64,000 bases of DNA from JAGVIE01 sp964520905 (GTDB lineage: Bacteria; Bacteroidota; Ignavibacteria; UBA10030; SZUA-254). Below the pieces are notes generated by a model, which saw only the letters and a program-made list of their open reading frames with translations, made no database searches and was not told the DNA's origin. Below are positions 44,096-52,737 of the stretch, in pieces (position 1 is the first letter of the stretch; each line of letters opens with the position of its first letter). Location: positions 62,001-126,000 of the forward strand of contig CAZFQL010000005.1 of the NCBI GenBank assembly GCA_964520905.1, read 5' to 3'. The translations under genes and the position numbers were made by a program.

Positions 44096-44511
44096 TTCAT
44101 ATTCAAATCATTAATGCTCATCCAAAACATAGAATCAGACATACAGGAACTATCAGAACCGCCCGCGCTGTTGTCAAGAATGAACACCGCGGTTCAGCGG
44201 ATATTCATATTATTTTTATCAACGATAAACAGATGATTTCTTTGAACGGAAGATTTCTTCACCATTTGTTTACGACGGATGTTGTAAGTTTTCCGCTTAG
44301 TGAGAAGAAAGATGTCATCGAAGGTGAAATTTACATCAACCTTGATCAAGCGCACCGTCAGGCGCGTGAATACGAGGTTCCTTTTCGGGAAGAGTATCTC
44401 CGTCTCGTAATTCACGGTGTGCTTCATCTTGTTGGATATGACGACAAGAATCGAAATGAAAGACGATGCATGACAGAAAAAGAGAATCTTTATTTATCTT
44501 TCGTAAAGTAA
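44092..44511 (+). CDS. ybeY: Endoribonuclease YbeY
   Basis: The 139-aa metalloprotein acts in 16S rRNA 3'-end maturation and ribosome quality control. The motif reads HGVLHLVGYDD (about residues 103-113), so the first two zinc His are kept but the third position of the canonical HGxLHLxGYDH is Asp. Related Bacteroidota YbeY proteins show the same kind of change (GYxD), so this is lineage-typical rather than a defect. DVVSFPLSEKKDVIEGEIYI is also conserved. It overlaps the upstream gene and precedes topA. Confidence 0.9.
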   Translation: MIHIQIINAHPKHRIRHTGTIRTARAVVKNEHRGSADIHIIFINDKQMISLNGRFLHHLFTTDVVSFPLSEKKDVIEGEIYINLDQAHRQAREYEVPFREEYLRLVIHGVLHLVGYDDKNRNERRCMTEKENLYLSFVK

Positions 44512-44552
44512 CAACCGATTTATTCTTCAAATAGAAAATAATAAACATACTA

Positions 44553-46880
44553 ATGGAAAAATCATTACTAATAGTTGAATCTCCCGCAAAAGCTAAAACT
44601 ATCAACAAATATCTTGGGAAAGAATTCACAGTTCACGCATCAGTTGGACATATAAAGAATTTACCAAAAAGCTCTCTTGGCGTCGATATTGAATCTGGAT
44701 ATACGCCGACCTTTGAAATTATCAGCGGTAAGGAAGAAGTAGTCCAAAAATTACACGATGCGGCAATGAAATCTAATAAAGTATACATCGCAACCGATCC
44801 CGACCGCGAAGGGGAAGCAATAGCCGCAGATATCGCCGAGGAAATAAGCGAAAAGAATAACTCGATATATCGAGTGCTTTTCCACGAGATCACAGAACGT
44901 GGAATAAACGAGGCGATGAAAAAACCGGAGAAGATCAACGAGCATCTTGTCTCGAGCCAGCGCGCCCGCCGCGTTATGGATCGGATTGTTGGGTATATGG
45001 TAAGTCCTTTTGTGTGGAAGACAATGTATTATGGTCTTTCTGCTGGCAGAGTACAATCGGTAGCGTTGAGATTGATCTGCGAACGCGAAGAGGAAATTGG
45101 AAAATTTACGCCTACTGAATATTGGTCGATTATAGGCGAATTCAAGACACACACCAGCGATCCATTTTATGCCAAATTGTTCAAGATCGGCGGAAAGGAA
45201 CTTATTGTTCCGTCGAAAGAGACTCTCACAGAAATTCATCATAAAGGAACAGATAATAGATATATATACATAGCATCGGAACAGGATGCAAAAAAGTATG
45301 TTGATGAAATTCCAAAACAATCCTTCTCTATCGCAAGTGTGCAGAAGCGGGAAACAAAGCGCAATCCATTGCCTCCATTCATCACAAGCACACTACAGCA
45401 AGAAGCCTCGCGCAAATTGCGTCTGTCGGCTTCACGGACGATGAAACTTGCACAGAAGCTTTACGAAGGCATTGAACTTGGACCCGAAGGCTCTGTAGGT
45501 CTCATTACTTATATGAGAACTGATTCAACACGATTGAGCGACGATGCGGTGGCTGAAGTGCGCGAGTATATCTATAATAATTATGGAAAGGATTACCTGC
45601 CGAAGCATCCTGTCGTATATAAGAAGAAGAAAACGTCGCAGGATGCACATGAGGCAATTCGTCCGACTTCGAGTAAATATTCACCCTCGGCAGTAAAAAA
45701 ATATCTCGATAAAGATCTCTTCCGTCTGTATGAATTAATCTGGAACCGATTTGTCGCTTGCCAGATGGAAGCGGCAATTCTTGAAACGACTACGGTAATT
45801 CTCGCAGGCGGCGAATTTCAATTCAAGGCGACATCATCGATATATAAGTTTCGTGGATTCTTACAAATCTATGACGATTCGCTCAATGGCGATGGTGAAC
45901 CGCCTGATGATGAGGATAGTGAGGTCAAGGATGAAAAACTACCTTCAAGTTTAGCTGAAGGTCAATCGGCGTCATTGCTCAGTATTGTGCCACATCGGCA
46001 TGAAACCTCTCCACCCCCGCGTTTTACCGAGAGCAGCTTAGTGAAAATGCTTGAAACTCTCGGCATAGGCAGACCGAGCACTTACGCATTAATAGTCAGC
46101 ACAATTAGCGATAGGAAATATGTTGAGCAGCGTGAACGTAAATTGTATGCTCTCCCGCTTGGTATGGAAGTTAACAATCTGCTCACTGTTCACTTCCCGC
46201 ATATTTTCAACGTCCGTTTCACTGCAAAAATGGAAGAAGAATTGGATACAATTGCCTCAGGAAAAAATACCTATAAAAGAGTTCTTGATGATTTTTATAT
46301 ACCCTTCCGCGATTCTCTTGAGAAAGCTTCCAAGAAATCTACGTCCATAAAAAAATCGTTGCAGAAAATAACCGACGAGCCATGCGAAGTATGCGGTAAG
46401 CCCATGATAATTAAATGGGGGCGGAACGGTAAATTTATGGCATGCAGCGGTTATCCGGGTTGTAAAACCACAAAACCGTTGCCGGAAGATCGCGAGAAAA
46501 CCCAGCACTTAGTAGGTATCAAGTGTGAACTTTGCGGCGGCGATATGCTCGTGCGCGCAAGTCGGTTTGGTACTTTTCTCGGATGTTCAAATTATCCGAA
46601 GTGCAGTAACACGAAACCGATTTCAATGGGAATTAAATGTCCGAAGTGCAAAGATGGCGACATCATTGAAAGAAAGACAAAAAGGAAACGCACATTTTAC
46701 GGATGCTCACAATACCCGAAATGCGATTTTGCCTCATGGGATAAACCTTCTGATCAACCATGCGAAACATGCGGAGCACCATTTATGGTTATAAAATATT
46801 CTGAAAAACGCGGAGAATATTTAAAGTGTCCATCCTGCAAAAGCGAAGTAAAGAAACTAAGTGCCGCAGAGGCGGTTTGA
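44553..46880 (+). CDS. topA: DNA topoisomerase I
   Basis: The 775-aa type IA enzyme relaxes negative supercoils. The N-terminal TOPRIM domain is clear (LLIVESPAKAKTINKYLG, TDPDREGEAIAADIAEE). The catalytic Tyr is in LITYMRTDSTRLSDDAV (about residue 320). Four C-terminal zinc-ribbon units follow (starts CEVCGKP, CELCGGD, CPKCKDG, CETCGAP; about residues 610-765). The xer gene starts on its last base. Length and domain order are typical. Confidence 0.97.
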   Translation: MEKSLLIVESPAKAKTINKYLGKEFTVHASVGHIKNLPKSSLGVDIESGYTPTFEIISGKEEVVQKLHDAAMKSNKVYIATDPDREGEAIAADIAEEISEKNNSIYRVLFHEITERGINEAMKKPEKINEHLVSSQRARRVMDRIVGYMVSPFVWKTMYYGLSAGRVQSVALRLICEREEEIGKFTPTEYWSIIGEFKTHTSDPFYAKLFKIGGKELIVPSKETLTEIHHKGTDNRYIYIASEQDAKKYVDEIPKQSFSIASVQKRETKRNPLPPFITSTLQQEASRKLRLSASRTMKLAQKLYEGIELGPEGSVGLITYMRTDSTRLSDDAVAEVREYIYNNYGKDYLPKHPVVYKKKKTSQDAHEAIRPTSSKYSPSAVKKYLDKDLFRLYELIWNRFVACQMEAAILETTTVILAGGEFQFKATSSIYKFRGFLQIYDDSLNGDGEPPDDEDSEVKDEKLPSSLAEGQSASLLSIVPHRHETSPPPRFTESSLVKMLETLGIGRPSTYALIVSTISDRKYVEQRERKLYALPLGMEVNNLLTVHFPHIFNVRFTAKMEEELDTIASGKNTYKRVLDDFYIPFRDSLEKASKKSTSIKKSLQKITDEPCEVCGKPMIIKWGRNGKFMACSGYPGCKTTKPLPEDREKTQHLVGIKCELCGGDMLVRASRFGTFLGCSNYPKCSNTKPISMGIKCPKCKDGDIIERKTKRKRTFYGCSQYPKCDFASWDKPSDQPCETCGAPFMVIKYSEKRGEYLKCPSCKSEVKKLSAAEAV

Positions 46881-47797
46881 TGAGATTATCCATGCTTGAA
46901 AACATTAAATCTTTTCTGGAATATATGCGAAGTGAACGGAATTTATCTCCGAACACAGTAGCCGCATATAATGATGATCTCAGTCAGTTTAATGAATTCC
47001 TCGTAAAACATTTCTCCGCTTCTTCTGTTGATATCGCTGAAGTCGATCAGGTAACAATCAGATTATTTTTAGGTGAATTACTTGAGCAGGGGAAAAGCAA
47101 AAGGAGCGTTGCACGCAAACTTGCCGCGGTTCGTTCCTTTATGAAATATTTAGTTAAGCATCGCGTGGTCAAATATAATCCCGGCATCAATATCGTAACG
47201 CCAAAACTGCCCAAAAAACTTCCTGTATTTCTTGACGAGTCGTCCGTAGATAGGATGATGACGCTTCCGGATTGTTCAACGGTTCGCGGACAAAGGGATC
47301 GAGCGATCCTGGAATTGCTGTATGGAACGGGAATCAGATTAAATGAACTTATTCAACTTGATATTACGGATATAGATTTTAATAACGATACGGTTAAAGT
47401 ATTCGGTAAAGGGAGGAAGCACCGTGTCGTTCCTCTCGGAAGAAAAGCAAAAGAAGCAATAAGAGGGTATCTTACAGTGAGGGAGAGAGAACAACCCGGC
47501 GCCGTATTGAACGAAAATGGTCCGGCAGCTTTTCTATCCACGAGAGGTAAGCGAATGTATCCGAAAGGGGTTTACCTGGTCGTCAATAAATATATCGGAG
47601 CCGTTTCTGAGTTGGAGAAAAAAAGCCCGCATGTTTTACGCCACACTTTTGCAACTCACATGTTGAATCGCGGCGCAGACCTTCGGGCTGTGAAAGAGTT
47701 ATTAGGCCATGAAAGCTTATCGACCACACAATTATATACGCATGTAACTGTAAGCCGGTTAAAGCGTATATACGATCAAGCGCATCCAAAAGCATAA
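46880..47797 (+). CDS. Tyrosine recombinase of the XerC/XerD family
   Basis: The ATG at 46880 overlaps the topA stop by one base and has GAGG upstream; the longer frame from 46826 would lie inside topA and is rejected. The 305-aa protein has a core-binding domain (LSPNTVAAYNDDLSQFNEFL) and a catalytic domain with Arg in LLYGTGIRLNELI, Lys in GKGRKHRVVPLG, HVLRHTFATHMLNRGADLR, LLGHESLSTTQ and nucleophile Tyr in LYTHV. It probably resolves chromosome dimers at dif. It is distinct from the integron-like recombinase at 9675. Confidence 0.93.
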   Translation: MRLSMLENIKSFLEYMRSERNLSPNTVAAYNDDLSQFNEFLVKHFSASSVDIAEVDQVTIRLFLGELLEQGKSKRSVARKLAAVRSFMKYLVKHRVVKYNPGINIVTPKLPKKLPVFLDESSVDRMMTLPDCSTVRGQRDRAILELLYGTGIRLNELIQLDITDIDFNNDTVKVFGKGRKHRVVPLGRKAKEAIRGYLTVREREQPGAVLNENGPAAFLSTRGKRMYPKGVYLVVNKYIGAVSELEKKSPHVLRHTFATHMLNRGADLRAVKELLGHESLSTTQLYTHVTVSRLKRIYDQAHPKA

Positions 47798-47819
47798 TAA
47801 TAATTGAAAGGAGATACTT

Positions 47820-48173
47820 ATGGATATACATTTTACCGCACGAAAATTTAAAGCGCACGATACTGTTAAAAGTCATGCAATCGAATCGATAAAACGGCTC
47901 GATAAATATTATGACGGTATAGTTCGTGGCGATGTTATTTTAAGTTATGAACGAACGACGAATAGTTTAAAAACAGCGGAAATAAATCTCCACGTCCATG
48001 GTACAACATTGATTGCAAAAGAAAAATCGGAAGATTATCGAAAATCTATTGATCTGGCAATCGCGAAGATTGAACGTCAGCTGGAGAAGTACAAGACGAA
48101 GCTTCAAACAAAAAATAAAGTCACATTGCGTAAAGTTAAAGAAGAAAAAACTGTCATCGGAGAAGAAGAATGA
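47820..48173 (+). CDS. raiA: Ribosome hibernation/translation inhibitor (HPF/RaiA family)
   Basis: The 117-aa protein is a short HPF/RaiA: IHFTARKFKAHDTVKSHAIESIKRLDKYYDGI at the N-terminus, then AEINLHVHGTTLIAKEKSEDYRKSIDLAI. It binds the 30S decoding region to inactivate ribosomes in stasis. It lacks the C-terminal dimerisation domain of long HPF. AAAGGAGA lies 7 nt before the ATG. Its stop overlaps the hprK start by 4 bp, an arrangement reminiscent of the hpf/hprK proximity in proteobacterial rpoN regions. Confidence 0.92.
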   Translation: MDIHFTARKFKAHDTVKSHAIESIKRLDKYYDGIVRGDVILSYERTTNSLKTAEINLHVHGTTLIAKEKSEDYRKSIDLAIAKIERQLEKYKTKLQTKNKVTLRKVKEEKTVIGEEE

Positions 48174-49183
48174 AATCCGCACCGACTAAGAGCAATACGA
48201 AGGAGAAAATTACCGTCGGTTTCCTATTCGATACTAATAAAGAACGGTTAAAACTCACATCTCTAACTGGTGATCTCGGGTTTTCCCGTGAAATCAAAGA
48301 TAAAAATATTCACAGACCCGGGTTGGCTCTAGCGGGATATCTTCAACTTTTTCGGTACGATCGGGTTCAGGTTTGCGGTAACACTGAGATGCATTATCTT
48401 GCTACATTGAATCCGGAACAGAGAAAGGCAGCCGTCACAAAAATATGTGAGCTGACCGTGCCATGCATTATAGTGACAAACAATAATGAAGTGGACAAAC
48501 CATTTTTAGATGTCGCTAAGGAACACCAGATACCGATATTTCAAACACCGTTCGAGACAACGAAACTTGTTTATATCCTAAGTGATTTCCTTGACGATCA
48601 GTTCTCACCGCAGACAGTAGTCCACGGCTCGTTTGTTGACGTTTATGGAATGGGTTTATTGATCACAGGTCGTTCCGGAATTGGGAAAAGTGAAATCGCT
48701 CTTGATCTCGTCGAACGCGGACACCGTTTGGTCGCTGATGACGTTGTCATGATAACCCGGAAGGGTGAGGGCATACTAATGGGCGCGGGTACCGATTTAG
48801 TCAGACACTTCATGGAAATAAGAGGATTAGGGTTGATTGATGTCAGAAGCATGTTCGGGATACGCGCTATTCGTTTTCAAAAAAGAGTCGAGATTGTAGT
48901 CGAATTGATGGATTGGGAACAGGACGGGGAATATACACGAACGGGTCTTGACGACGAAAACATCAATATATTAGATGTTCAAATAACCAGGGTGAAATTA
49001 CCCATTTTCCCAGGCAAAAATGTTACTGTAATCTGTGAAGTTATAGCTCTTAATTACCTGTTGAAACACTACGGGTACGACCCTGCAAAAGAATTCTCAA
49101 AACGCTTAGAATCAGTGATTTTAGAGAAAAGTAAGCAGATAGGAGAACGAGCTATCGATTATTTTGAGCACGATTTCGAGTAA
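48170..49183 (+). CDS. hprK: HPr kinase/phosphorylase
   Basis: The 337-aa enzyme phosphorylates and dephosphorylates Ser46 of HPr or its relatives. The C-terminal domain has the P-loop GRSGIGKSEIALDLVERGH (about residues 164-182), the following catalytic DDVV and the family signature EIRGLGLIDVRSMFGI. The N-terminal domain (about residues 10-140) is intact. It overlaps raiA by 4 bp. No HPr or PTS enzyme gene is in the window, so its partner lies elsewhere or is absent. Confidence 0.94.
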   Translation: MKSAPTKSNTKEKITVGFLFDTNKERLKLTSLTGDLGFSREIKDKNIHRPGLALAGYLQLFRYDRVQVCGNTEMHYLATLNPEQRKAAVTKICELTVPCIIVTNNNEVDKPFLDVAKEHQIPIFQTPFETTKLVYILSDFLDDQFSPQTVVHGSFVDVYGMGLLITGRSGIGKSEIALDLVERGHRLVADDVVMITRKGEGILMGAGTDLVRHFMEIRGLGLIDVRSMFGIRAIRFQKRVEIVVELMDWEQDGEYTRTGLDDENINILDVQITRVKLPIFPGKNVTVICEVIALNYLLKHYGYDPAKEFSKRLESVILEKSKQIGERAIDYFEHDFE

Positions 49184-49211
49184 CAAAAATCACACGTTAA
49201 AAAAATTTATC

Positions 49212-49240
49212 TTGACAAACACATATTTTTTTTTTACTTT
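49212..49240 (+). promoter_or_regulatory. Promoter giving a leaderless M23 peptidase mRNA
   Basis: TTGACA (49212-49217), 17 nt, TACTTT (49235-49240). The ATG of the next gene is at 49250, only 9 nt after the -10, so transcription should start within a few bases of the start codon. Confidence 0.7.
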
Positions 49241-49249
49241 TGAGCCAAT

Positions 49250-50209
49250 ATGTTTGGAAAGCTTAAAAATAAGACCTTCTATTATACCGATAACTTCCTG
49301 CAAATGCGCAGGATACGATGGGTACGGCTAAAGCTTACCGGCTTAACGCTTGGTACCGTGGTCCTTTGCATAGGTATTTTATTAACGGTGAACTCTCTCT
49401 ATAATAATTTTTTAGGGTTAGGGAACAGCCAATTACAGAAACTTACGGAAGAAAACAAAGCGTTGCAAAACCAGTTATCATCGATGATCGATCAGTTGGA
49501 ACAGATCGAAGGGTCGGTCAATAAAATTTCTGATCAGGGCAGTCAGTTGAGGTTGTTGATCGATTTACCGAAAGTGGATGAAGAAACACAATTGGGTGGA
49601 ACTGGTGGAACGATATTTGAAACGGATTTAAGCATTACTTCGGATAGTTCCGCTCATCTCTTAACGACAGCAAAAAATTTATTGCGCGCACTTTCTGGAG
49701 AAATAAAGGTTCAGGAACAGAGTTACGAACAAATTGTGGATCGAACCGAATATAACAAGGGTTACTTCGCATCGCTTCCAGCCATAAAACCGATGAACGG
49801 TTTCTATTCGACAAAAGAATTCGGGCTGCGGCTTCACCCGGTTCTTGGTATAAAGAAAATTCATGAAGGATTGGATATTGTAAATGATGTCGGCACGCCT
49901 GTGAACGCAACCGGAGACGGCATTGTTCAATTAGCCGGACACACTGGGGGTGGATTCGGTTATGCAGTTGTTATCAATCATGGATATGGTTATCAAACTG
50001 TTTATGCGCACCTCTCGAAAATTATTGTGCGCGAGGGTCAACGCGTGAAGCGTGGCGATCCGATCGCAAAGAGCGGTAAATCGGGGCTTGTAAGCGGACC
50101 TCATCTGCATTACGAGGTCAGGCACAACGGAATCAGCCAGAACCCAATGGATTTCTTCTTCGATGATCTTAGCATCGGGGAATATCGTAAACAAATCGCA
50201 TCACGATAA
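49250..50209 (+). CDS. M23-family metallopeptidase (LytM/peptidoglycan hydrolase)
   Basis: The 319-aa protein has an N-terminal membrane anchor (about residues 25-50), a coiled coil (LQKLTEENKALQNQLSSMIDQL, about 60-95) and a C-terminal LytM domain: HPVLGIKKIHEGLDIVND with His and Asp ligands, then VVINHGYGYQTVYAHLSKI and SGPHLHYEVRHNG carrying HxH. It should cut peptide bridges in peptidoglycan or activate other hydrolases at the inner membrane. No ribosome binding site; a leaderless transcript is predicted. Confidence 0.92.
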   Translation: MFGKLKNKTFYYTDNFLQMRRIRWVRLKLTGLTLGTVVLCIGILLTVNSLYNNFLGLGNSQLQKLTEENKALQNQLSSMIDQLEQIEGSVNKISDQGSQLRLLIDLPKVDEETQLGGTGGTIFETDLSITSDSSAHLLTTAKNLLRALSGEIKVQEQSYEQIVDRTEYNKGYFASLPAIKPMNGFYSTKEFGLRLHPVLGIKKIHEGLDIVNDVGTPVNATGDGIVQLAGHTGGGFGYAVVINHGYGYQTVYAHLSKIIVREGQRVKRGDPIAKSGKSGLVSGPHLHYEVRHNGISQNPMDFFFDDLSIGEYRKQIASR

Positions 50210-50261
50210 GATTCCAGAACCAATGAAGATGTGAAAAGATTAAAGCTCAGGAGTATATGAT

Positions 50262-50486
50262 ATGATCTGGACAATGGAACTTGCTTCTTATCTCGATGAG
50301 GCGCCTTGGCCCGCAACGAAGGAAGAACTTATTGATTATGCCCTTCGCACGGGGGCGCCTAACGATGTCCTTGAGAATCTACAGGAGTTAGATGATTCCG
50401 AAGAACCGTATGAAAACATGGAAGAAATCTGGCCCGACTATCCAACCGATAGCGATTATTTTTTCGAAGATGAAAACGAGTATTAA
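50262..50486 (+). CDS. DUF2795-domain small acidic protein
   Basis: The 74-aa protein has a DUF2795 pattern (ELASYLDEAPWPATKEELIDYALRTGAPNDVLENLQEL), followed by a strongly acidic tail (EEPYENMEEIWPDYPTDSDYF). DUF2795 is a small helical domain without a settled function. CAGGAG lies 8 nt before the ATG. A terminator follows at 50532, so the gene ends the M23 transcript. Confidence 0.85.
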   Translation: MIWTMELASYLDEAPWPATKEELIDYALRTGAPNDVLENLQELDDSEEPYENMEEIWPDYPTDSDYFFEDENEY

Positions 50487-50531
50487 TTGCTCTTGATTCG
50501 TACGGTACCGGTTACAGATACAAAATTTCAA

Positions 50532-50566
50532 CCCATCCAGCAACCTGATCGGTGGATGGGTTTTTT
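50532..50566 (+). terminator. Rho-independent terminator after the DUF2795 gene
   Basis: CCCATCCA (50532-50539) and TGGATGGG (50553-50560) form a perfect 8-bp stem over a 13-nt loop, followed by six T. Confidence 0.9.
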
Positions 50567-50601
50567 ATTATAAGTTCGTCAATGCCTTATTGTGATATCG
50601 G

Positions 50602-52725
50602 ATGCTACGTCTTTTAATATTCTCATCTCTTTATCGTACCATCTTAATATTTTTTATTTTAAATGGAACGATTGCTAACCTTGCCGCACAGGAGATGCAG
50701 CCACCCATAGAAAAGCAATATCAGATCAATAAGATTCAATTCAATGGTAACCGAGCAGTCGATAACGATGCTCTTAACGAAATAATACTCACGAAGGAGA
50801 CCCCGGGCGCGGTTTCACAATTTTTTTACCGCACCCTTGGCGATAAAATCGGCTCGAAGCCGGAATATTTTGATGCAGCAATTTTCGCCGAAGACCAACT
50901 CCGACTTATAGAATATTATAGGGGTAATGGTTTTTTCAATCCTTCGATTACAACTAATTCTATAATAGATTCTTCAGACAACCGCATCGATTTGTTTTTT
51001 AACATCGAGGAAAAAAAGAGATCGTATATCGACAGCATCCTGTATGTCGGCATAGATACGCTTCCCCCTGATATAAGCTCTAAGATTTTACTCGATCCGA
51101 TGATTGTCAAGGGAGCGCCTTATCTGAGTTCAAACGCTTCATCTGAAATTGCACGCATGCTTGATTATCTCTGGAACAGCGGTTACCCGGCTGCTAAGTA
51201 CGATAGTGAAAAATCGGGCGCGTTCAAATTTACATCGACGGATAATTTTTACATTAAATTTGTTTTTATTCCCGGGAAACGATATAAGTTCGGTGATATT
51301 TCCGTTCATGTCGATCCCCCACGGAAAGATGTAACGGACGAATTATCCATCCGTCAGCTTGATTTTAAGCCGGGCGATGTTTTCAGCCGTGAAAAAGTTA
51401 TTTCCAGTGAAGGAAGTCTTAATCGTCTCGGGCTTTTCGAATCTGCCCGGATAGATCATCCGGCCGTTTCAGATACAACAACTACGAATATCATCCCGAT
51501 AGATATATACGTTCGACCGTTAAACCGGAATGAACTGTCTCCCGAACTCCTGGTCTCCGATGAAGGAGGGTTCTTCAACCTGGGCGCCGGCGTCGGGTAC
51601 ACTAATCGTAATTTCTTCGGTGACGCGAGAATATTTACTGCACACACCAGAATCAGAACGCAGGATATACACCGATGGAACTTCGGTAATGTTTTTCATG
51701 GGAAAGGATTGCGGGATATTTCGGTGAAAGGGACTATTGAGTTACAATTTCATATCCTCCAGCCGTATTTCTTCACAAGGACTTTGAGCGGTAGTTGGAC
51801 TTCCACTATAAGCGCAGAAAAACAAGAGCTAATCATTCTATCGATTCTCCGGAATAATATCGGTTTGAGCAAACAGTTCGCTACCTATACTTACGGATTT
51901 TTCGATTGGACTTTAGAAAGGGTTAGTCCGGAAATTATTCAGGATACGTTGAGGGCTCAATCTATACTGAGTACACTTCGGCAGGAAGATCAGCGGCAAT
52001 TCAATTCGATTTTTACATTTACCTTGCAGCGTGATAAAACAAATGATGTTTTCTCTCCGTCGGCGGGTTTTTTTAACAGCATCTCCCTTGAAGAGTCAGG
52101 TATACTTCCGAAAATATTACCGGGCATTCGCTCCGGTCTTCCGTTCACACAGTATTATAAAGCCACGCTTCTCGGAAGATGGTATCAGGATTTGACCCGC
52201 CGCCGTTTCAATATTCTCGCATGGAAATTGAAATCGGGCTACCAGAATAAATATGGCGAGAGTAAATACAGCTCGGTTCAGATTCCATTGAACCGCAGGT
52301 ACTTTGCAGGCGGAAGCGGCAGTGTTCGAGGGTGGAGAGCGAGAGAACTTGGCGCGATGCCCGCAGAGTTGATACAATTCGGCGGAAATTTTATCTTTGA
52401 GGGAAGCGTCGAGATGCGGGTCAATCACTTCCAGGGTTTCGGCAAGTTATGGTTCCTTCGCCTGGAAAATTTTCGCGGCGTTTACTTCCTCGATTTTGGA
52501 AATACGTGGAGTGATATAGTCGATTTCAAGCCAAAGCAAATTGCAGTCGCCGCGGGGATTGGGCTTCGCTATGAGACATTTTTCGGACCGTTCCGCATCG
52601 ATTATGGATTCCGTGTATATGATCCTGCGGCTGAGGCAGGTAAGCAAACCGTTTTCCAAAAAATATTTTTCCGGGAAACTTTAAAAAATGCGGTATTTAA
52701 TTTCGGTATAGGTCATGCATTTTAA
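50602..52725 (+). CDS. BamA/TamA-type outer-membrane assembly protein
   Basis: The 707-aa protein has a signal peptide (to about residue 28), POTRA-like repeats (YQINKIQFNGNRAVDNDALNEII, RLIEYYRGNGFFNPSI, KYKFGDISVHVDPP region; about 30-290) and a C-terminal Omp85 barrel with GGSGSVRGWRARELG (the VRGF/Y-like lid motif, about residue 573) and the final aromatic IDYGFRVYDP to GIGHAF. It inserts or secretes outer-membrane proteins. Because it is shorter than usual BamA and not beside lpxD or skp, TamA-like is possible. No clear ribosome binding site. Confidence 0.9.
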   Translation: MLRLLIFSSLYRTILIFFILNGTIANLAAQEMQPPIEKQYQINKIQFNGNRAVDNDALNEIILTKETPGAVSQFFYRTLGDKIGSKPEYFDAAIFAEDQLRLIEYYRGNGFFNPSITTNSIIDSSDNRIDLFFNIEEKKRSYIDSILYVGIDTLPPDISSKILLDPMIVKGAPYLSSNASSEIARMLDYLWNSGYPAAKYDSEKSGAFKFTSTDNFYIKFVFIPGKRYKFGDISVHVDPPRKDVTDELSIRQLDFKPGDVFSREKVISSEGSLNRLGLFESARIDHPAVSDTTTTNIIPIDIYVRPLNRNELSPELLVSDEGGFFNLGAGVGYTNRNFFGDARIFTAHTRIRTQDIHRWNFGNVFHGKGLRDISVKGTIELQFHILQPYFFTRTLSGSWTSTISAEKQELIILSILRNNIGLSKQFATYTYGFFDWTLERVSPEIIQDTLRAQSILSTLRQEDQRQFNSIFTFTLQRDKTNDVFSPSAGFFNSISLEESGILPKILPGIRSGLPFTQYYKATLLGRWYQDLTRRRFNILAWKLKSGYQNKYGESKYSSVQIPLNRRYFAGGSGSVRGWRARELGAMPAELIQFGGNFIFEGSVEMRVNHFQGFGKLWFLRLENFRGVYFLDFGNTWSDIVDFKPKQIAVAAGIGLRYETFFGPFRIDYGFRVYDPAAEAGKQTVFQKIFFRETLKNAVFNFGIGHAF

Positions 52726-52737
52726 TTTTCTATTCTA

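Noticed and set aside
44092..44511. YbeY inactivated by loss of its third histidine
   Set aside because: Bacteroidota YbeY proteins commonly have a residue other than His at this place, and the rest of the protein is intact, so this is lineage variation.
46826..46879. Longer N-terminus for the Xer recombinase
   Set aside because: The extra 18 residues lie inside topA and lack family similarity; the ATG at 46880 has GAGG upstream and overlaps the topA stop by one base.
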